Below, piece by piece: positions 22,898 to 44,389 of a DNA stretch of 64,000 nt. Origin of the DNA: Acipenser ruthenus (Eukaryota; Chordata; Actinopteri; Acipenseriformes; Acipenseridae); the NCBI RefSeq assembly GCF_902713425.1, contig NC_081209.1:7344156-7408155 (forward strand), read 5' to 3'. Below the pieces are notes generated by a model. That model ran no database searches and had not been told where the DNA came from. It saw only the letters and a program-made list of their open reading frames with translations. Position 1 is the stretch's first letter. Every line of letters begins with the position of its first letter. Both the position numbers and the translations under genes were made by a program.

Positions 22898-25800
22898 TGT
22901 CTGTCTGTCTGCTTGCGTGGATGTCTGCCTGTCTGTCTGTCTGTCTGTCTGCCTGTCTAAAGAGCTCTGGGGTGATACATTCGCACAGCCTCTTTGTAAG
23001 GCTCACCTTTGATCACATAGGGGTCCAGCATCTGGGCCTGCTCAAACTTGAGGATAGAGTTCTTCGTGTCCCCAGCTCTGAAATACAGGTCTGCAAGGCT
23101 AATCAGCAAATCCACGTTATCACGAAGCAGGGACTTCTTCTCCAGGGAGCTTGGAGAGAGAGCAAGGGAGGGGGTTAGGCTAAGCAACATCTAAAACAGT
23201 ACTTCATTTCAGTGAGGCACACAAAGAAGAATGGCTGATGTATATTGCTAAGCACACTGATTCCCTCACTTCAATGCTCTATGAAAAGCACTGGGATTTT
23301 CTGAAGGCACAGACGGCCCTTTCTAAATGTTTCTCTACGGTTTCCCTGCTAAGCTTTATAAGCACTCTCTATAACTCTATAGCCTGCTACTTTACATACC
23401 AACAAGTTAAACTGACCAATTATATCCCTATTGCTAAAACTACCTCAGTCTACCTCCTTCATGTATGACTCTGCTCCAGTTTTCTATTTTCGTGGGACAG
23501 CCTATTAAGATGTGTGTGTTAGGCTTTGCTGAATTTATTTTATGCATGTATTACTATATCATATATGATATTATTACTGAGAATCTCAGGCAGTACTTCC
23601 TTCCACCTCCAGTTAACAGTAAACAATAAAAGCTTAACATCAAGCCCCCAATTCCTCACCCTGCTTACCAGATGGTGTTGATGGCTCTCATGTTATCACC
23701 AGAATGTATGAAAGCATACGCCTTTATCCACACTGACAGCCAGTCCAGATTGGGGATGCTCTGAATCACATCCATAGCCATTGAAGCCACTTCTGCACCT
23801 TTCACAGACAGCGACAGCAGACCTACAACACGCGTTTATTGGTTAAAAGACAATGCTTATATGCCTCCCCACAGTAACACTCAAACAATTTCTGCTGGCA
23901 AATAATGATCTAAGCAGAGAAGACGGAGTGGCTGGAAAATGAGATAACGTGTAAAATGCATCGGAATGAAGATAGCACCTATGATGGCATCAAGAGCGAG
24001 GGGACACTGTCTGATGACTTCCTTGTAGCTGGTCACAGCCGAGCGCTCCTGCCCAGCCTTCTTGTACAGATTAGCCAGCATCATGTTAATCTGAAGAAGA
24101 AAAAATCACAAGGCTATAACAGTATAGGAAGGATAACACCACTCACAACAGAACACCAGTACATTAATCTTCTCTATGCCTTTTCAGTATATATACTCTA
24201 TACAATCATTTTCAGATATAGCTGAGTACCAGTGTAAAACACACATGCATTCCACTCATCCTCTTCATTATCCTCTATAATATTTAAATGAGTGCATGCT
24301 ATACTCTGAACACAACAGTATACAGTGAAAACGCTTAAACTATTTAATGTGTTATCGTTCTGCAAAGTTAGTGCCTATTCCTTGGAAACAGGCTATTTAT
24401 TTTGACTTGTCCAGTTTTTAGATATGCTACCGTATCCTGGAAAAGCACTTTAAAATCACTTGCCAGATAAACTGGTCCTTGTATTAATGTAGCTGCCGTG
24501 ATCACACATACCAAAATAAGGAGCGTACGCGAGTTTGGAAAATGGAAGGGGAAGGTAGTGTAAATGTGATTTACACAAAAGAAAAACAAAAGGAACAAGG
24601 GTACTGTATAAACTCTGACAACCATGAAATACTGCCGTGCATGCCAACAGGTGCAGCTAACCTTGGGAGTCCTCTGTCTGGTGGGAATCCCTTCCAGCAC
24701 TGCGATGGCATCTTTGTCCAGCTTCAGAATGGTGTAGCACTCAGCTATTTTATACCTCACTTCAATCTCAGAGGGCAGGGTCTGGAAGAAACAAGGCAAC
24801 AGCGTTTTGCTTAAGGAGATGTACACTACAACAAATAGGTAACCAAGGTGTATTTTAATAGCCTATAAAAGAACTAAGAACATAAAGAGAGAGAGACTAT
24901 ATAATACCTGATTTTGAAGCGAGTGCAAAGTTTGACCCCCTTTTTTCTGTAAGGAAAAAAAAAACATCATCAAGTATAAAACTAGTAAGAAACAATTTAG
25001 TTGCATATGGGAATAGTTCAGTTAGTGTTTTGCGTTGTTTCTTGTTAGTTTCACAAGGATACAATTGTTTAATTGCTTCAAGTAAAACAAATGGGGAGGA
25101 ATACTTTGCACTTGTTTTAATCAGGAGGACCCTTATAATTATGAACAGTCATTTGATACCACTTCAAAAGGACTGGGAACAAATGGGGATAATATGTTGA
25201 TGTTATCAGTTCACCAATAACCTGGCAAAATAAGCATTGCAACACAGAGTGTTGAAACAACAAGTGTATTTTGCTGTGAAATATACTACAAGGTATTGCA
25301 TTGATGATCATAGTGTACATTAATGGAATGTCTTAAATATACAGTCTACTATTTTAACATGTTGTAACAATTAAAAACAAAAGAATTCTGTAATAATACA
25401 CATTGCAGAGTTGTGTGTGCTTTATTGTGCTACGGAACTTTATGTTCGGAACATTCAAATACTGTACAGATACTTACATGGAAACCTTCTCATCTCAGGC
25501 TTTTCAATCCCAGTGATACCAAGTCGGACAGAAATCAGGTGTGTGACTAACATGATATTAACCAGAATGTGACAATAACCAAAATGATCTTATCAGGAGC
25601 TATCCTCATTGACACCCATTATATTCTGACCAAGACATTTCAATCTGGTGATAACATGGATGAAAAGAAGACATCTATTGCATAGCAATTTCACACGTTC
25701 CAGGTTTTACTACAAACTTGATTAGCCCCGATGTATAGGTAACAAGCTCAGGTGTGTCTTTAACACAGTAAAGCCAGCAATGGATCAACCTGCTATGCAA

Positions 25801-27066
25801 TGGGAGTCTTATTTCCATCTCTGTGATAAGTGATGGTGACTGTGAAATGACATATAACTGCCCCTTTGTGCACAGGCTTCTAATTAAACTGAGGTCATGC
25901 TGTACTACAAGTGCTCTATGAGCTTATTGTCACATCTGAGTAACACTGGGCAGTGGAACCACAGCTCTCAAGCATTAACTTGGCTGATCTGTCTACCTGG
26001 GCCTGTGGGGAGGATGTGGTGCTCCCAGGGAACGGTCTCACTTTAGAAGTCTTGCTTAGGCTCTTCTTCTGCTGTAATGCCATAGTGTACTTGCATGCTG
26101 CATTCCGATACTCCTTATCATGAAAGAGAGCATCAGCATGGTACACCAGCAGCTGATACTTCTGTGAAGGCGAAAACAACTCCCTGGAAACAAACAAACA
26201 AAAACTGCATACAGAATTAAATACGTACAGCATCATTTTCAAGCGGGACAAACTTGGTTGTAAAACCTGATATAGTGCATTGCTAAATCACTTTAAAAGC
26301 GCTAACCAAAAATGTCCATGTTGAATTCTTTCTAGTCCGTGCTAGCGTTGTTTATATGATAAAAACGAACATTCACCCCAAGATCACCAATACTCTAGTG
26401 GGCCTAATGTTTTGTTTAGACTACATTCAGTCACCAAAGATAGATACAAAGACGCAGCTTCCTGTGTCCATGAAACATACTTTGTCACTAGGCCTCTTGT
26501 GGTCAAGAGATTATAATTTGCAGGTAAACTGCAGCTGACAAAATCAGTAACATGTAACTTTTTTCATTTTTTTTTAAATAGCCCAACTGTTTCATTGTCA
26601 GGCGACACACTGGGGTAATCTACATTACTGCAACTATGTTGATTTGAACACTGTTTTTTGACAACAAATACTGAGGCACATTGCATTAATGCGTTTAAGT
26701 ACGTTTTAACGTTTTTGTTTTCTGGTGTAGTATGATTATAACGTTATTCAGAAAGCACCATGATCACAACGCTTCCCGTCAAAAGCACACAGTCTCTATC
26801 AATCGGGGGAAAGTAAATGTTTGGTAGTTTTAAAACAAAGGTTATGCTTTAGTTAGACGTATCGGCAAAGAACGGCAAGTGCATTTAGCGAGAAATATTA
26901 AAAAAACACACAAAATAAATACTGTACTGCTTGTCAAATATTTGGATACAACACGAAATACGTACGTGCTGTTGGTGCTCATTGTCAGTAACATACTGCT
27001 CAATAATCTGACGTTAGAGTGGAGGCCAGCTACTGCCATTTCCCGCACGTGGTCTACCACGTTCAT
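19113..27066 (-). CDS. anapc7: anaphase-promoting complex subunit 7
   Basis: TPR scaffold subunit of the APC/C, the nuclear ubiquitin ligase that drives mitotic exit. Eleven exons on the minus strand: 26966-27066, 25997-26183, 24662-24781, 23979-24090, 23669-23822, 23007-23149, 22389-22506, 21130-21326, 20371-20595, 19989-20139 and 19113-19302. They join without frame breaks to 565 aa, the length I know for human APC7. The start MNVVDHVREMAVAGLHSNVR matches the vertebrate N-terminus. TPR-type helices run through the middle and C-terminal half (for example the CHSFYSKRYSRALYLGAKA and LASNSIREAMGMANNVYKTL segments), followed by an acidic tail and the end QWADQEQWFGMQ. The intron after exon 8 starts with GC instead of GT. 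Introns contain a 55-bp minisatellite, a tetranucleotide run and a MITE. The gene is head-to-head with ube2g1. Confidence 0.97.
21124..21129 (-). other. anapc7: GC-AG splice donor in anapc7
   Basis: On the minus strand exon 8 ends ...GAAG and the intron begins GCAAGT, the standard form of the rare GC donor class. No in-frame GT alternative is nearby, and the next acceptor (before 20595) gives GAA-G|GT-CTC in the correct family sequence CYEGLIDCYLA. Confidence 0.85.
21411..21806. repeat. 55-bp minisatellite in an anapc7 intron
   Basis: The phrase tctccactgg recurs at 21411, 21466, 21521, 21576, 21631, 21686, 21741 and 21796, which is an exact 55-bp period with about seven full units. Units differ at a few positions. 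Each is rich in ggtacgg words. Because 55 is not a multiple of three and stops are absent, long minus-strand frames run across it, but they are not genes. Related words (ggctctgcagtggaaaa, cagctgtacagtggaaaag) recur near 22220-22310 in the same intron, suggesting the array grew from one end of a larger dispersed repeat. Confidence 0.95.
22858..22962. repeat. tetranucleotide (TGCC/TGTC)n microsatellite
   Basis: About 100 bp of tgcc and tgtc repeats in an anapc7 intron, about 45 bp from the exon ending at 23007. Open frames across it are artefacts. Confidence 0.95.
25658..25820. mobile_element. foldback MITE, copy 1
   Basis: About 160 bp with diverged inverted ends: ggatgaaaagaagac at the left, gtcttatttccatc at the right. 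Internal words (aggttttactacaa, gattagcc, gtataggtaacaagctc) are shared with copies at 43299-43456, 48614-48776 and, inverted, near 58540-58660. It lies in the second anapc7 intron. No coding capacity. Confidence 0.75.
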
Positions 27067-27797
27067 TATATATAGTTGTTGTTGTTATTGTCGAACAAAA
27101 AAAAGCAAAAATCTTTGTTGTGAGGTGAACAGTAGACAAGGCACTCTCTGTCTCTCTCGATCAATACAAACAGAACACAGACGGCCTACAATTATTTTGC
27201 ATTAAAAATGGCGCCTCGGGGACCTTATGAGGTCTTACGTATGTGGCTTTAGTTCTGCCCGTCTTAATCCTATATTATTTTGCACAACAAATCTGAACTC
27301 GGATACAGAACGAGTTGTCATAAAAAATGTAATTTTTGCTAAATATTAAATGACAGTTTATTAAGAGTGTCATGATTCTTATACTGCGGTATACATATAT
27401 AAATACTGGTAAAGTTTAATTGCATGTACTGTACTGTACTGGGTATACACAGAAATGGTACGTACAGTACTTTAGTTTACGATAAATTTATGAGACGGTG
27501 CACAGTTTTATTTCGTTATTTTTATAAACCTTCCCAGTGTTTAGTTCGCTTGCATGCTGCTTGCTGCAGTGTTATTTTTAACCAGGAGTAAGTCGGGCAA
27601 CCCCGCGTCTCCAGCTCCTACGCGCATGCGGTGTAGGGGTGTTAAATCAGTCCAGGAGCTCTGAATGTGTCAGGCAGGCAACAGCAGCGCAATACTTGGA
27701 AGGCGGTCGGTAGACTTCATTTCATTCACTTTACTTTATTTATCTATCTGTATTGTTTTTACAGCTTTTTATATCCATCTTTATAAGCCCATAAACC
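27067..27797. promoter_or_regulatory. bidirectional promoter region, anapc7/ube2g1
   Basis: About 730 bp separate the two start codons. An NRF1-like word (cgcgcatgcggtg) starts at 27621, and a YY1-like word (aaaatggcgcc) lies at 27205-27215. Both are motif matches by eye. The local CpG content around 27590-27710 is higher than in the flanks. Confidence 0.5.
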
Positions 27798-35715
<7,918 letters not shown>

Positions 35716-38410
35716 TCTTCAGCGCTCGCCTCTAGAATCTAGGGGGTAAGTGAATGTCATAAAATTAGCACGAGTGAAAGATTTTTAAGAACAGTTAACC
35801 AGAGTCAGTCTGTTTACAATATTACATAATTGCTTCCTTTCTAAATGGATTAATCCAAGCATGTGAATGATGAATCAATCCCATATCTTAAGTCCCAAAA
35901 GATATATGGAATTGCAGTAGTCTTAACAGTATAAAACATTCATTCAAATTAAGTTGCAACAAAGGGGGCAATTTCGGTAAGTACTCTTGCAGGGCTACTT
36001 TGATTAATCCATTAAAGTCTGAATTAATCGATCTTAACCCCAAGAGAATCTGGAGCCAATAGGATACCCTTAAATCATTAGAAACATTTTTTTTTTCCTG
36101 TTCCAGGTTTATAAGAAGGACTGAATGAAATACTTTTGGTCTTCCACTAAGGCTGGGTTATGTATTTTACACCCTGTTTTTGCTGATCATCAGGAACTTG
36201 CTGTAGCCATCTGAAAGGCTTGTGCTCTGAAGATACATAATACAAAAATAAATACAAATTTGAAAAAGTTAAATAACTTTAGTTTACTACCTGGAATTGT
36301 ACATTTATTTATTTTGAATATTCTAACCAATGTAAGATATGTCACTACTGTAAATGACTTGCTTTTATAAATGCTGCAGATGGCTTCTACTTCACGCCAG
36401 GTTTCTTATGCAATTTTGAGGTTTCTTTTTGTGTTTTCTTTCCAGTGAGACAGATAGATCGTAAGGGACACCTGTATTTTTCACCCTAGTACATGCTGTG
36501 TAAACCCTAGCAGTACCAAAGTCCTGATCCAGTTCTAGTTCTACTGCCAGTTAAAAAACACATGCAATTGCTTGTGCCTTTCACCCCTGTTGACAGTGAT
36601 ATGGCAGGTGTTTCTGTATTTTTAAAATGTGGAAGTAAATGTTTTTGAAGAATGTATTCAGTCCAATCTGTAATGTCATAGAAAGGTATTCTTAAAATCA
36701 TTGCTAACAACATGTATATTGTATACCACTCTGGTATTATATTATAGTCAGGCTTATTATAGTTAAGGCTTTTGGTGTTTTATGCTGACTTCTCTACTCC
36801 TTTTTAAAAATGCAATTGATCCCTGTTAAGCCATTCCTGTATCTCCATCACAACTGAGTAGTGTGTTAATCGTAAAATTGATTTAATTTACAGGTTGTTT
36901 TCTGTGAAAAGTCTTTTTCATTTCAAAGCAGAAGCGACTCCTCTGTATTAATGTAAATGGTTACTTACGCATAAGGATTGTAATAGTGTGCCCAGCATAA
37001 AGTACTTTCTTTGCATTATAGCTATAATAAAGATTAGTCGCTTAACGTTGCGATCTCATTTGTACATTCTGCTTGTAAATGAAAAATTAAGGCTGAGATG
37101 ATTTTTTTTTTTTTTTTAAAAAGCCCCATTTAGTTTCACAGAAAAAAAAACTGTAAATTAAGTCAGTTTTACTATTAACACGTCTCTCAGTTGTGACTGA
37201 GTTGCACGAGTGGCTTAACAGGTATCAATTTAATTCTTAAAGGAGAGTATAAAAAGTCAGGGTAAAAAAACACAAAATCAGAAGCCCTAATTATAGTGTA
37301 GTATATCACATACTCCTCTATTGACTTTGGCTGACAGAATAGTCCCATTTGATTTAAATAAAATAAAAAAATGGCTTTTTTTTTACCTTTAGTTAATTCA
37401 AGGCTTGGGTACGAAAAGGTTTTTTTTGTCATGGACCAGGGGTGACTGTGACAAAGTACCAAATGTCATCAAGCAATAGGCCTGTAAACCTACGCACCCT
37501 TTATTTTGTCAGTTTGTTAGGTGGTTTTTTTATGCAAATAATTTAATGTTAGGTCAATTTATTGTGTTAAATTGTTACCCCAGTTCCTTTTACTTGTTTT
37601 AAGTTTTGTTTTGTTTTGTTTCTCTCTGTAAATTGTATTTAATCTGAGCCCAATAAAAATGAGAAACACTTAAATAATGCTGTCTGGACTGAATTCAGTT
37701 CAATTAATTTGTTTTATTCATGTATATAGGCACAGACTTAAACCTGTGTTAAATGTATCTCCTTTTCTAAATCAGAAATCCACTGTGCTTTTCCACACTT
37801 GCTGTTTGATTTTGATGTACTGCCTATTTAAACTCATTGAATCAGCGGTGTCCCGGATACTTATTGCAGCACTTCCTCCCTGTTGACAGTGATATTCATT
37901 GGAGGTTAGTTTTGTGTTCATGCATGGCCCTGCATCCCTCCACGCAGTTTGAGTGTATTGCAGATTTCAATTAAGCACCCCACTATTCATTTTTATGAAT
38001 TGTGTTTGCAAACAATTGCATTTAGAGGTGCCATTTCCCCTTTTGCACTAGATCATTTTTGATTCATTTATTCACAAACATGCCAGACAATAAACCCTTT
38101 GTATCACACTGTAGCCTCCTCATTCATTCCTGTTTTTTTTTTTTTCCACGATATTGAAAGTCAGTGTCTTCATATTTTATATTCTCACCCATTGCAGTGT
38201 GACCTGGAGTCCCAGGCTTCTGTGCCATGTTATAAAGTCCTTGTTCTGTACAGGATGGGGGAGGTGGGGGTGGTTGCCCCCCATGAACTGCTGTACATTT
38301 TTGTAGAAAGTGTATGTATTCTGTTTAAAATCCCTGTCGCTGGTCTTACTTGGGTAGTCTTATGTTGTGTTTTAACATGCATAGCCCACAACTCTATTTC
38401 CTTGTTTTAA
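35716..38410 (+). other. ube2g1: ube2g1 3'UTR region
   Basis: AT-rich DNA after the ube2g1 stop. A likely donor near 35748 and an acceptor before 36107 suggest the last exon is non-coding. Polyadenylation-like AATAAA occurs at 37026-37031 and 37652-37657. The gene converges on arpc3, whose stop is at 38911. No further gene is seen. Confidence 0.5.
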
Positions 38411-38910
38411 AAGGACAGGAACTGTTTAAATGAAATGTATTTTATTGAAATTCCATTGTGTTAAGTACAGTAAGCAAATAAGTAATTTTATACAAGGCTT
38501 TAAAAGCAGGATTGTATTTTAACAAATTTGAAGAAACCATTCAGAAGCAGCGAAATGTGGCTTGTAATGTAGCAGGAAACAGTAATGAGAGTATTTAAAA
38601 TGAAATCTAAATAATCACACTGGAATCCAAGGACACTAATGAAGAGATGATTTGTTTTACTGCTGTAAAACACTAAATACATAAGATTACAAACTGTTCT
38701 TTATTAAGCACCAGCTTAACATTGTACTGTATATAGTATCAAAAATGCCCGTCATTGTCTGACCTCATTTTTTACCCCCAGAATGAAGGCATGGCAGTTT
38801 CATTACATCCACACACTGTTCAAAAACCACCATGCCAAAACAAATGCACAAAAACAGTTACATCCAGCTGCAAAGCGTAGTTTGTTCTCTCTCTAGTTAA
38901 TCATTCTGTA

Positions 38911-41085
38911 TTATTGGCCTGGAGCAGACAGGCTCTTGTTCATGAACTGCCTCTTCACAAAGCAGATCCACCACTGCAAAGAAAAGACAAAAGATAAGGA
39001 TGGGAAGGCGTGCTGTTTGGATCTCGGCTTGGATACATCCAAACTTTAGTTCAATCTTCTCTGCTATGCTTCTACAGTTGCCAGTTGTGTTTTAACAATA
39101 AATCGCAATACCACATTGAGTACTTGCCCTATAGCATATTAAAAGAACTTGTATCAGTCTTTGGTTTACTAGGGAATTTTTGTACGATATAACTGAAAAG
39201 TAAACTCCACCTCACAGGATGTTATCTAACTTTATCTAAATTGCTTATTACATACATCGCATTACCTTGTATAATAAAGATGTATGCTATTATTAAATGC
39301 ACAGTGTCTCACCTTGCTGGGTTTATCAGTCTGAGGATCAAACACTTTCTCACACAGCCTCAAGCCCGTCTCCTGTCTTATCTGCTGCAAATAGGTCCTC
39401 ATGGTTTCTGCAGGTACAGAGTGATTTAAAGACAGTATTGCTTTGTGTTTAATGTCCTGTTTTTTATATTTTTCTTGTGAATATCAGTATTTAAAAAAAA
39501 AAAAAAAATTATATACAGTACTGTGCAAAAGTTTTAGGCAGGTGTGAAAAAATGCTGTAAAGTAAGAATGCTTTCAAAAATAGACATGTTAATAGTTTAT
39601 ATTTATCAATTAACAAAATGCAAAGTGAGTGAACACAAGAAAAATCTACATCAAATCAATATTTGGTGTGACCACCCTTTGCCTTCAAAACAGCATCAAT
39701 TCTTCTAGGTACACTTGCACACAGTTTTTGAAGGAACTCGGCAGGTAGGTTGGCCCAAACATCTTGGAGAACTAACCACAGTTCTTCGGTGGATTTAGGC
39801 AGCCTCAGTTGCTTCTCTCTCTTCATGTAATCTCAGACAGACTCGGTGATGTTGAGATCAGGGCTCTGTGGGGGCCATACCATCACTTCCAGGACTCCTT
39901 GTTCTTCTTTATGCTGAAGATAGTTGTTAATGACTCGCTGTATGTTTGGGGTCGTTGTCATGCTGCAGAATAAGTTTGGGGCCAATCAGATGCCTCCCTG
40001 ATGGTATTGCATGATGGATAAGTATCTGCCTGTACTTCTCAGCATTGAGGAGACCATTAATTCTGACCAAATCCCCAACTCCATTTGCAGAAATGCAGCC
40101 CCAAACTTGCAAGGAACCTCCACCATGCTTCACTGTTGCCTGCAGACACTCATTCGTGTACCGCTCTCCAGCCCTTCGGTGAACAAACTGCCTTCTGCTA
40201 CAGCCAAATATTTCAAATTTTGACTCATCAGTCCAGAGCACCTGCTGCCATTTTTCTGCACCCCACTGTGTTTTCGTGCATAGTTGAGTCGCTTGGCCTT
40301 GTTTCCACGTCAGAGGTATGGCTTTTTGGCCGCAAGTCTTCCATGAAGGCCACTTCTGACCAGACTTCTCCGGACAGTAGATGGGTGTACCAGGGTCCCA
40401 CTGTTTTCTGCCAATACTGAGCTGATGGCACTGCTGGACATCTTCCGATTGCGAAGGGAAGTAAGCATGATGTGTCTTTCATCTGCTGCAGTAAGTTTCC
40501 TTGGCCGACCACTGCGTCTACGTTCCTCAATGTTGCCCGTTTCTTTGTGCTTCTTCAAAAGAGCTTGGACAGCACATCTGGAAACCCCTGTCTGCCTTGA
40601 AATTTCTGCCTGGGAGAGACCTTGCTGATGCAGTATAACTACCTTGTGTCTTGTTGCTGTGCTCAGTCTTGCCATGGTGTATGAATTTTGACAGTAAACT
40701 GTCTTCAGCAGCCTCACCTTGTTAGCTGAGTTTGGCTGTTCCTCACCCAGTTTTATTCCTCCTACACAGCTGTTTCTGTTTCAGTTAATGATTGTGTTTC
40801 AACCTACATATTGAATTGATGATCATTAGCATCTGTTTGGTATAATCGTTTAATCATACACCTGACTATATGCCTACAAAATCCCTGACTTTGTGCAAGT
40901 GTACCTAGAATTGATGCTGTTTTGAAGGCAAAGGATGGTCACACCAAATATGGATTTGATTTTTCTTGTGTTCACTCACTTTGCATTTAGTTAATTGATA
41001 AATATAATCTATTAACATGTCTATTTTTGAAAGCATTCTTACTTTACAGCATTTTTTCACACCTGCCTAAAACTTTTGCACAGTA

Positions 41086-41145
<60 letters not shown>

Positions 41146-44100
41146 ATCTGTGCAACTTAGTTACTTCCCTATTTTACAGGTAAACATCAGCTGAGATTTT
41201 GTACATCCATGTCTAATTAATCATTATCTAAAAGATTTATGGCTAAAGAATCAGGATTTTAACCCTTTTCACTGCATCACTTTTTGTATGATTATGTGTC
41301 TCGGTTATTTCTAGATAGCATACAACATTGTTTGTTTATGGGTTCTGTTAACACATAAATAAATATATATACTGTACAAATAACAATGTCTGAATAAAAC
41401 TGTATAAGAAAATGCTGGAGTTGAAAGGGGAAGTGCTGTTTGGTTTGTATCATTTCATCCTGCCTTCATAACCACACCCAGCACAGTGCACAATCTGGAG
41501 ACAGAACTGAGGGACCCCACGGCTGTCTTTTCAATTTGTCTGAAACAGCTGTAGATCTCAGTGTCATTACATGATGACCCTCCATGACTTTACCAATTGT
41601 TCTGGGTGAAATACACTATAGAGACACAGCTAAATTTGATTTCCATAAGCTTGGTAAATCAAAAGGCCCTTTTTCAATGACCCAAATGGTGGTGTTACTG
41701 AGACCCGTCACAGATCAGATCAATTGAATAGATCTGCAAAGTGTAACAAGAACGACGTCCACAAGTGGAACTGGAAAAAGGGGAGCCACAACCGCACCAC
41801 ACTATAAAACAGTTGCATTATGAGGGAGTGTTTACATTAGCTGTGGTGCATGTACACTGGAAGAAAGACCTGGACCCCTCTCACCTTCCTCCTGCTTGTT
41901 GGTGGGCTTGGCGTACATGCCGTTCAGAGGGAACCCGGGCTCCCCAGGCATTGGGAAGTTGGTAATCCCCAGAGTGTACATCTCCTTCTCTCCCTGGCTT
42001 CGGGAGTTGCACTGAAAACAATACCACAAGCATTTCTAGTCCAGTATTCAGTGCGGTTCTGTGCTTCATCCTTTCCTACAGATTTGTATACCTATTGAAC
42101 TTTTCAACTTGCTGCAGCTACTAACTGCTATTATGTACTAGGCTGTGGGGGATTACTGATCTTTGAGACAGAATCATAGATGTTGTTTTAAACAGAGTTC
42201 AACGGGACAGACTATAACTTTTATTCAGTTGTTAACCTTCTTCTATTGTCTTTATTAAATATTATAAAGTGGCGTTACATTTGCTACAGTATACGTAGTG
42301 TTTGATAATACTGTACTTTTATGATATTCTCACTACTTCCTTATTAGTGTAACTTTTTATGGCCATTGTTTTTGCAAGACTGGATATTTATACCCACATG
42401 TCCCTGGTCACTAATCATCAATTCGCAAACTCCCTGCAAACTGTGAAAATCTGCGTTCGGAAAGTCATATTGCAATATGTAGGCCTTTCTATAGTCTTTC
42501 TTACCTTCTGAAGTTTCTTTAGACATTCGGAAATATATAGAGTTACATAAATCAAAGTCCTGTCTGCTTCATTCTGCAATGAGAACAACCATTTCAGTCA
42601 GAGTGGTAAAGGTGAGGCTTGTCAGTAATTTAATTTAAGATTTAAGATATGTTGAGAAGAAGCAACAGCAGCACAATAAAACTGTTAGGCTGTAGAAAGG
42701 ACAAACCACAACAGGCTCAGGCATGCTGCTCCTACACACAGGCAGGAGCCCTGCAGCCAAACACCAGGGCTTGGTGTTAGCTGTTTGCTGAACTGCACAG
42801 CCCACAACATGCATTTTTACTACCGAAACTTAATATTTATGAATATACAGTTTGATGTCCATGAAGCTATTCAGTCTAGGGCACTTTTGTGCATGTGAAA
42901 CTATTAATTTTATTAACACTAATGAGACGCTACTATATGGTCACGATATTGATAAAGGGTGAAAAAAGCTTAGGGTACAGGGCCCGTCATTTAGTATTTT
43001 CTTACCTTGATTTCATAATTTTTGAAGAAGACATTGGCTTTAAAATAGTAGATGGCTTCATCGAGGATGTCTGTATCTTTGGCTAAAGAAAAAGGAGGCA
43101 ATGCACACAATGAGGTCAGAAACACACAAGAGTCAAAAGTAAACCAATAGTTTTTTTTTTTACATTTGCGTGAGTCATTTTGAACCTGAAAATAATTGCA
43201 AGCAAAAGTGATAGCCTAGATGGGGCAATGGCTAATTAATTACCTTCAGTGTTTGAGCCTTTTTCACCTCTGGAGGCCTGGGTTCAGTTTAATTCAGAGA
43301 TGGAAATAAGACTCATATTTCAGAGCAGTTTCACCCATTCCAGGTTTTACTACAAGCTTGATTAGCCACAGAGTACAGGAACAAGCGCGAGTGTTCTATT
43401 AAACTCATAGTAAAATTGGATCATACTACTCTGCAATGGGAGTCTTATTTCCATCCCTGAAATTCTCAATGTATCCTTTAGCCTACAAAATGCACAGCTT
43501 ACATCAATTGCTATCTAAATTTTGTTTTATTTAGGATTAGTAAAAACAGTACAAGGTCTGGGAAAACTAAACTTACTTTCTCTGGGAGCTGGCCCTTTGA
43601 ATTGTGTTCTGAGGGGCAGCAGAGCCATGTTACCAATGAATCTGGTATTAGAGTCCATTAGGGTGGAGTGATAAGCCTGTCAAAAAGGGAACAGTTACTT
43701 GACCAGAGGACCTCACACTGTCTACGTCTAATACGATGCGATTTTAAAGAAAACAAACGTAAAGTGGAACTGGAACTGAAAGTGGCACACTGGTGAGACA
43801 GTTATATTATTACACATTTGTATTTATGTGTTTAAGTTTCTAGCATCAGAGCTTAAAAATAAATAAAACAGCAGGTCACCAATATACAATTAAATTAGTG
43901 ACATCTGTGGTTCACTAGAAATTCACCTCCGGTAGTACGTAAGTATGTGCTGCATCAACAAATATACTAGCCCAGAGAAAACAAGGCGCACCGCTACTAA
44001 TAAAATACTACTGCACTATGCATAGTACAACTTTTAAACGTCTTATAATAACACGCATACACAAGAAAATAAAAAGCCACTTCTTTTTCTGTCTGTACGG

Positions 44101-44389
44101 CAAGTCCAACTCGTGTTGTAGTACACTGTACGGAGCATATTGCTACGCGTGTTGCAATGTATACCGTTTATTGCAACACTCTTACCGAAGATACTATAAT
44201 TGTATACATTTAATTAAATGAGAAAAAAGCAAAGTGTATTTAATTAAATCATGGCCGTGGTACTTCCTGTATTCATACCTGCTCGTCCATTTACAGAATT
44301 ATGAATTTCAATTAAAAAAAAAACAATATCCGTACACGCAAACGCAACACAGAAAACGAGCGCTTATATTAAACAAAACTCACCGGCAT
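38911..44389 (-). CDS. arpc3: actin-related protein 2/3 complex subunit 3
   Basis: The p21 subunit of the Arp2/3 complex, which nucleates branched actin filaments. Seven exons on the minus strand: 44384-44389 (only ATG-CCG), 43577-43676, 43006-43082, 42505-42573, 41885-42011, 39313-39407 and 38911-38973. They sum to 178 aa, the same as human ARPC3. Recognisable family sequence includes [74 protein letters not shown] and the end [11 protein letters not shown]. Codons are complete across each junction. The intron between 39407 and 41885 contains a DD38E transposon copy 109 bp from the exon edge, and another intron holds a foldback MITE. It lies in tandem with gpn3. Confidence 0.97.
39516..41088 (-). 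mobile_element. second copy of the DD38E Tc1/mariner element
   Basis: 1.57 kb with the same inverted ends (cagtactgtgcaaaagtttt) as the element at 32763, flanked by TA on both sides (39514-39515 and 41089-41090). It is highly similar to the first copy along its whole length, but its transposase is broken. It lies inside an arpc3 intron, in the orientation of that gene. Confidence 0.93.
39663..40675 (-). pseudogene. broken DD38E transposase
   Basis: The N-terminal part (start [10 protein letters not shown] near 40675) reads well to AKKPYL near 40310, where a CGA codon of the other copy is TGA. Compared with that copy there is also a 4-base loss near 40265 and a 2-base loss near 39934, so at least three lesions separate it from an open frame. 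Middle segments such as [11 protein letters not shown] and [11 protein letters not shown] are still readable. Confidence 0.85.
41089..41142. repeat. (TA)n run
   Basis: TA dinucleotide run directly abutting the right end of the transposon at 39516-41088, as for the copy at 32763-34350. Confidence 0.95.
43299..43456. mobile_element. foldback MITE, copy 2
   Basis: About 158 bp with inverted ends gatggaaataagactc and gagtcttatttccatc (exact complements). The interior matches copies 1 and 3. It lies in an arpc3 intron and has no coding capacity. Confidence 0.85.
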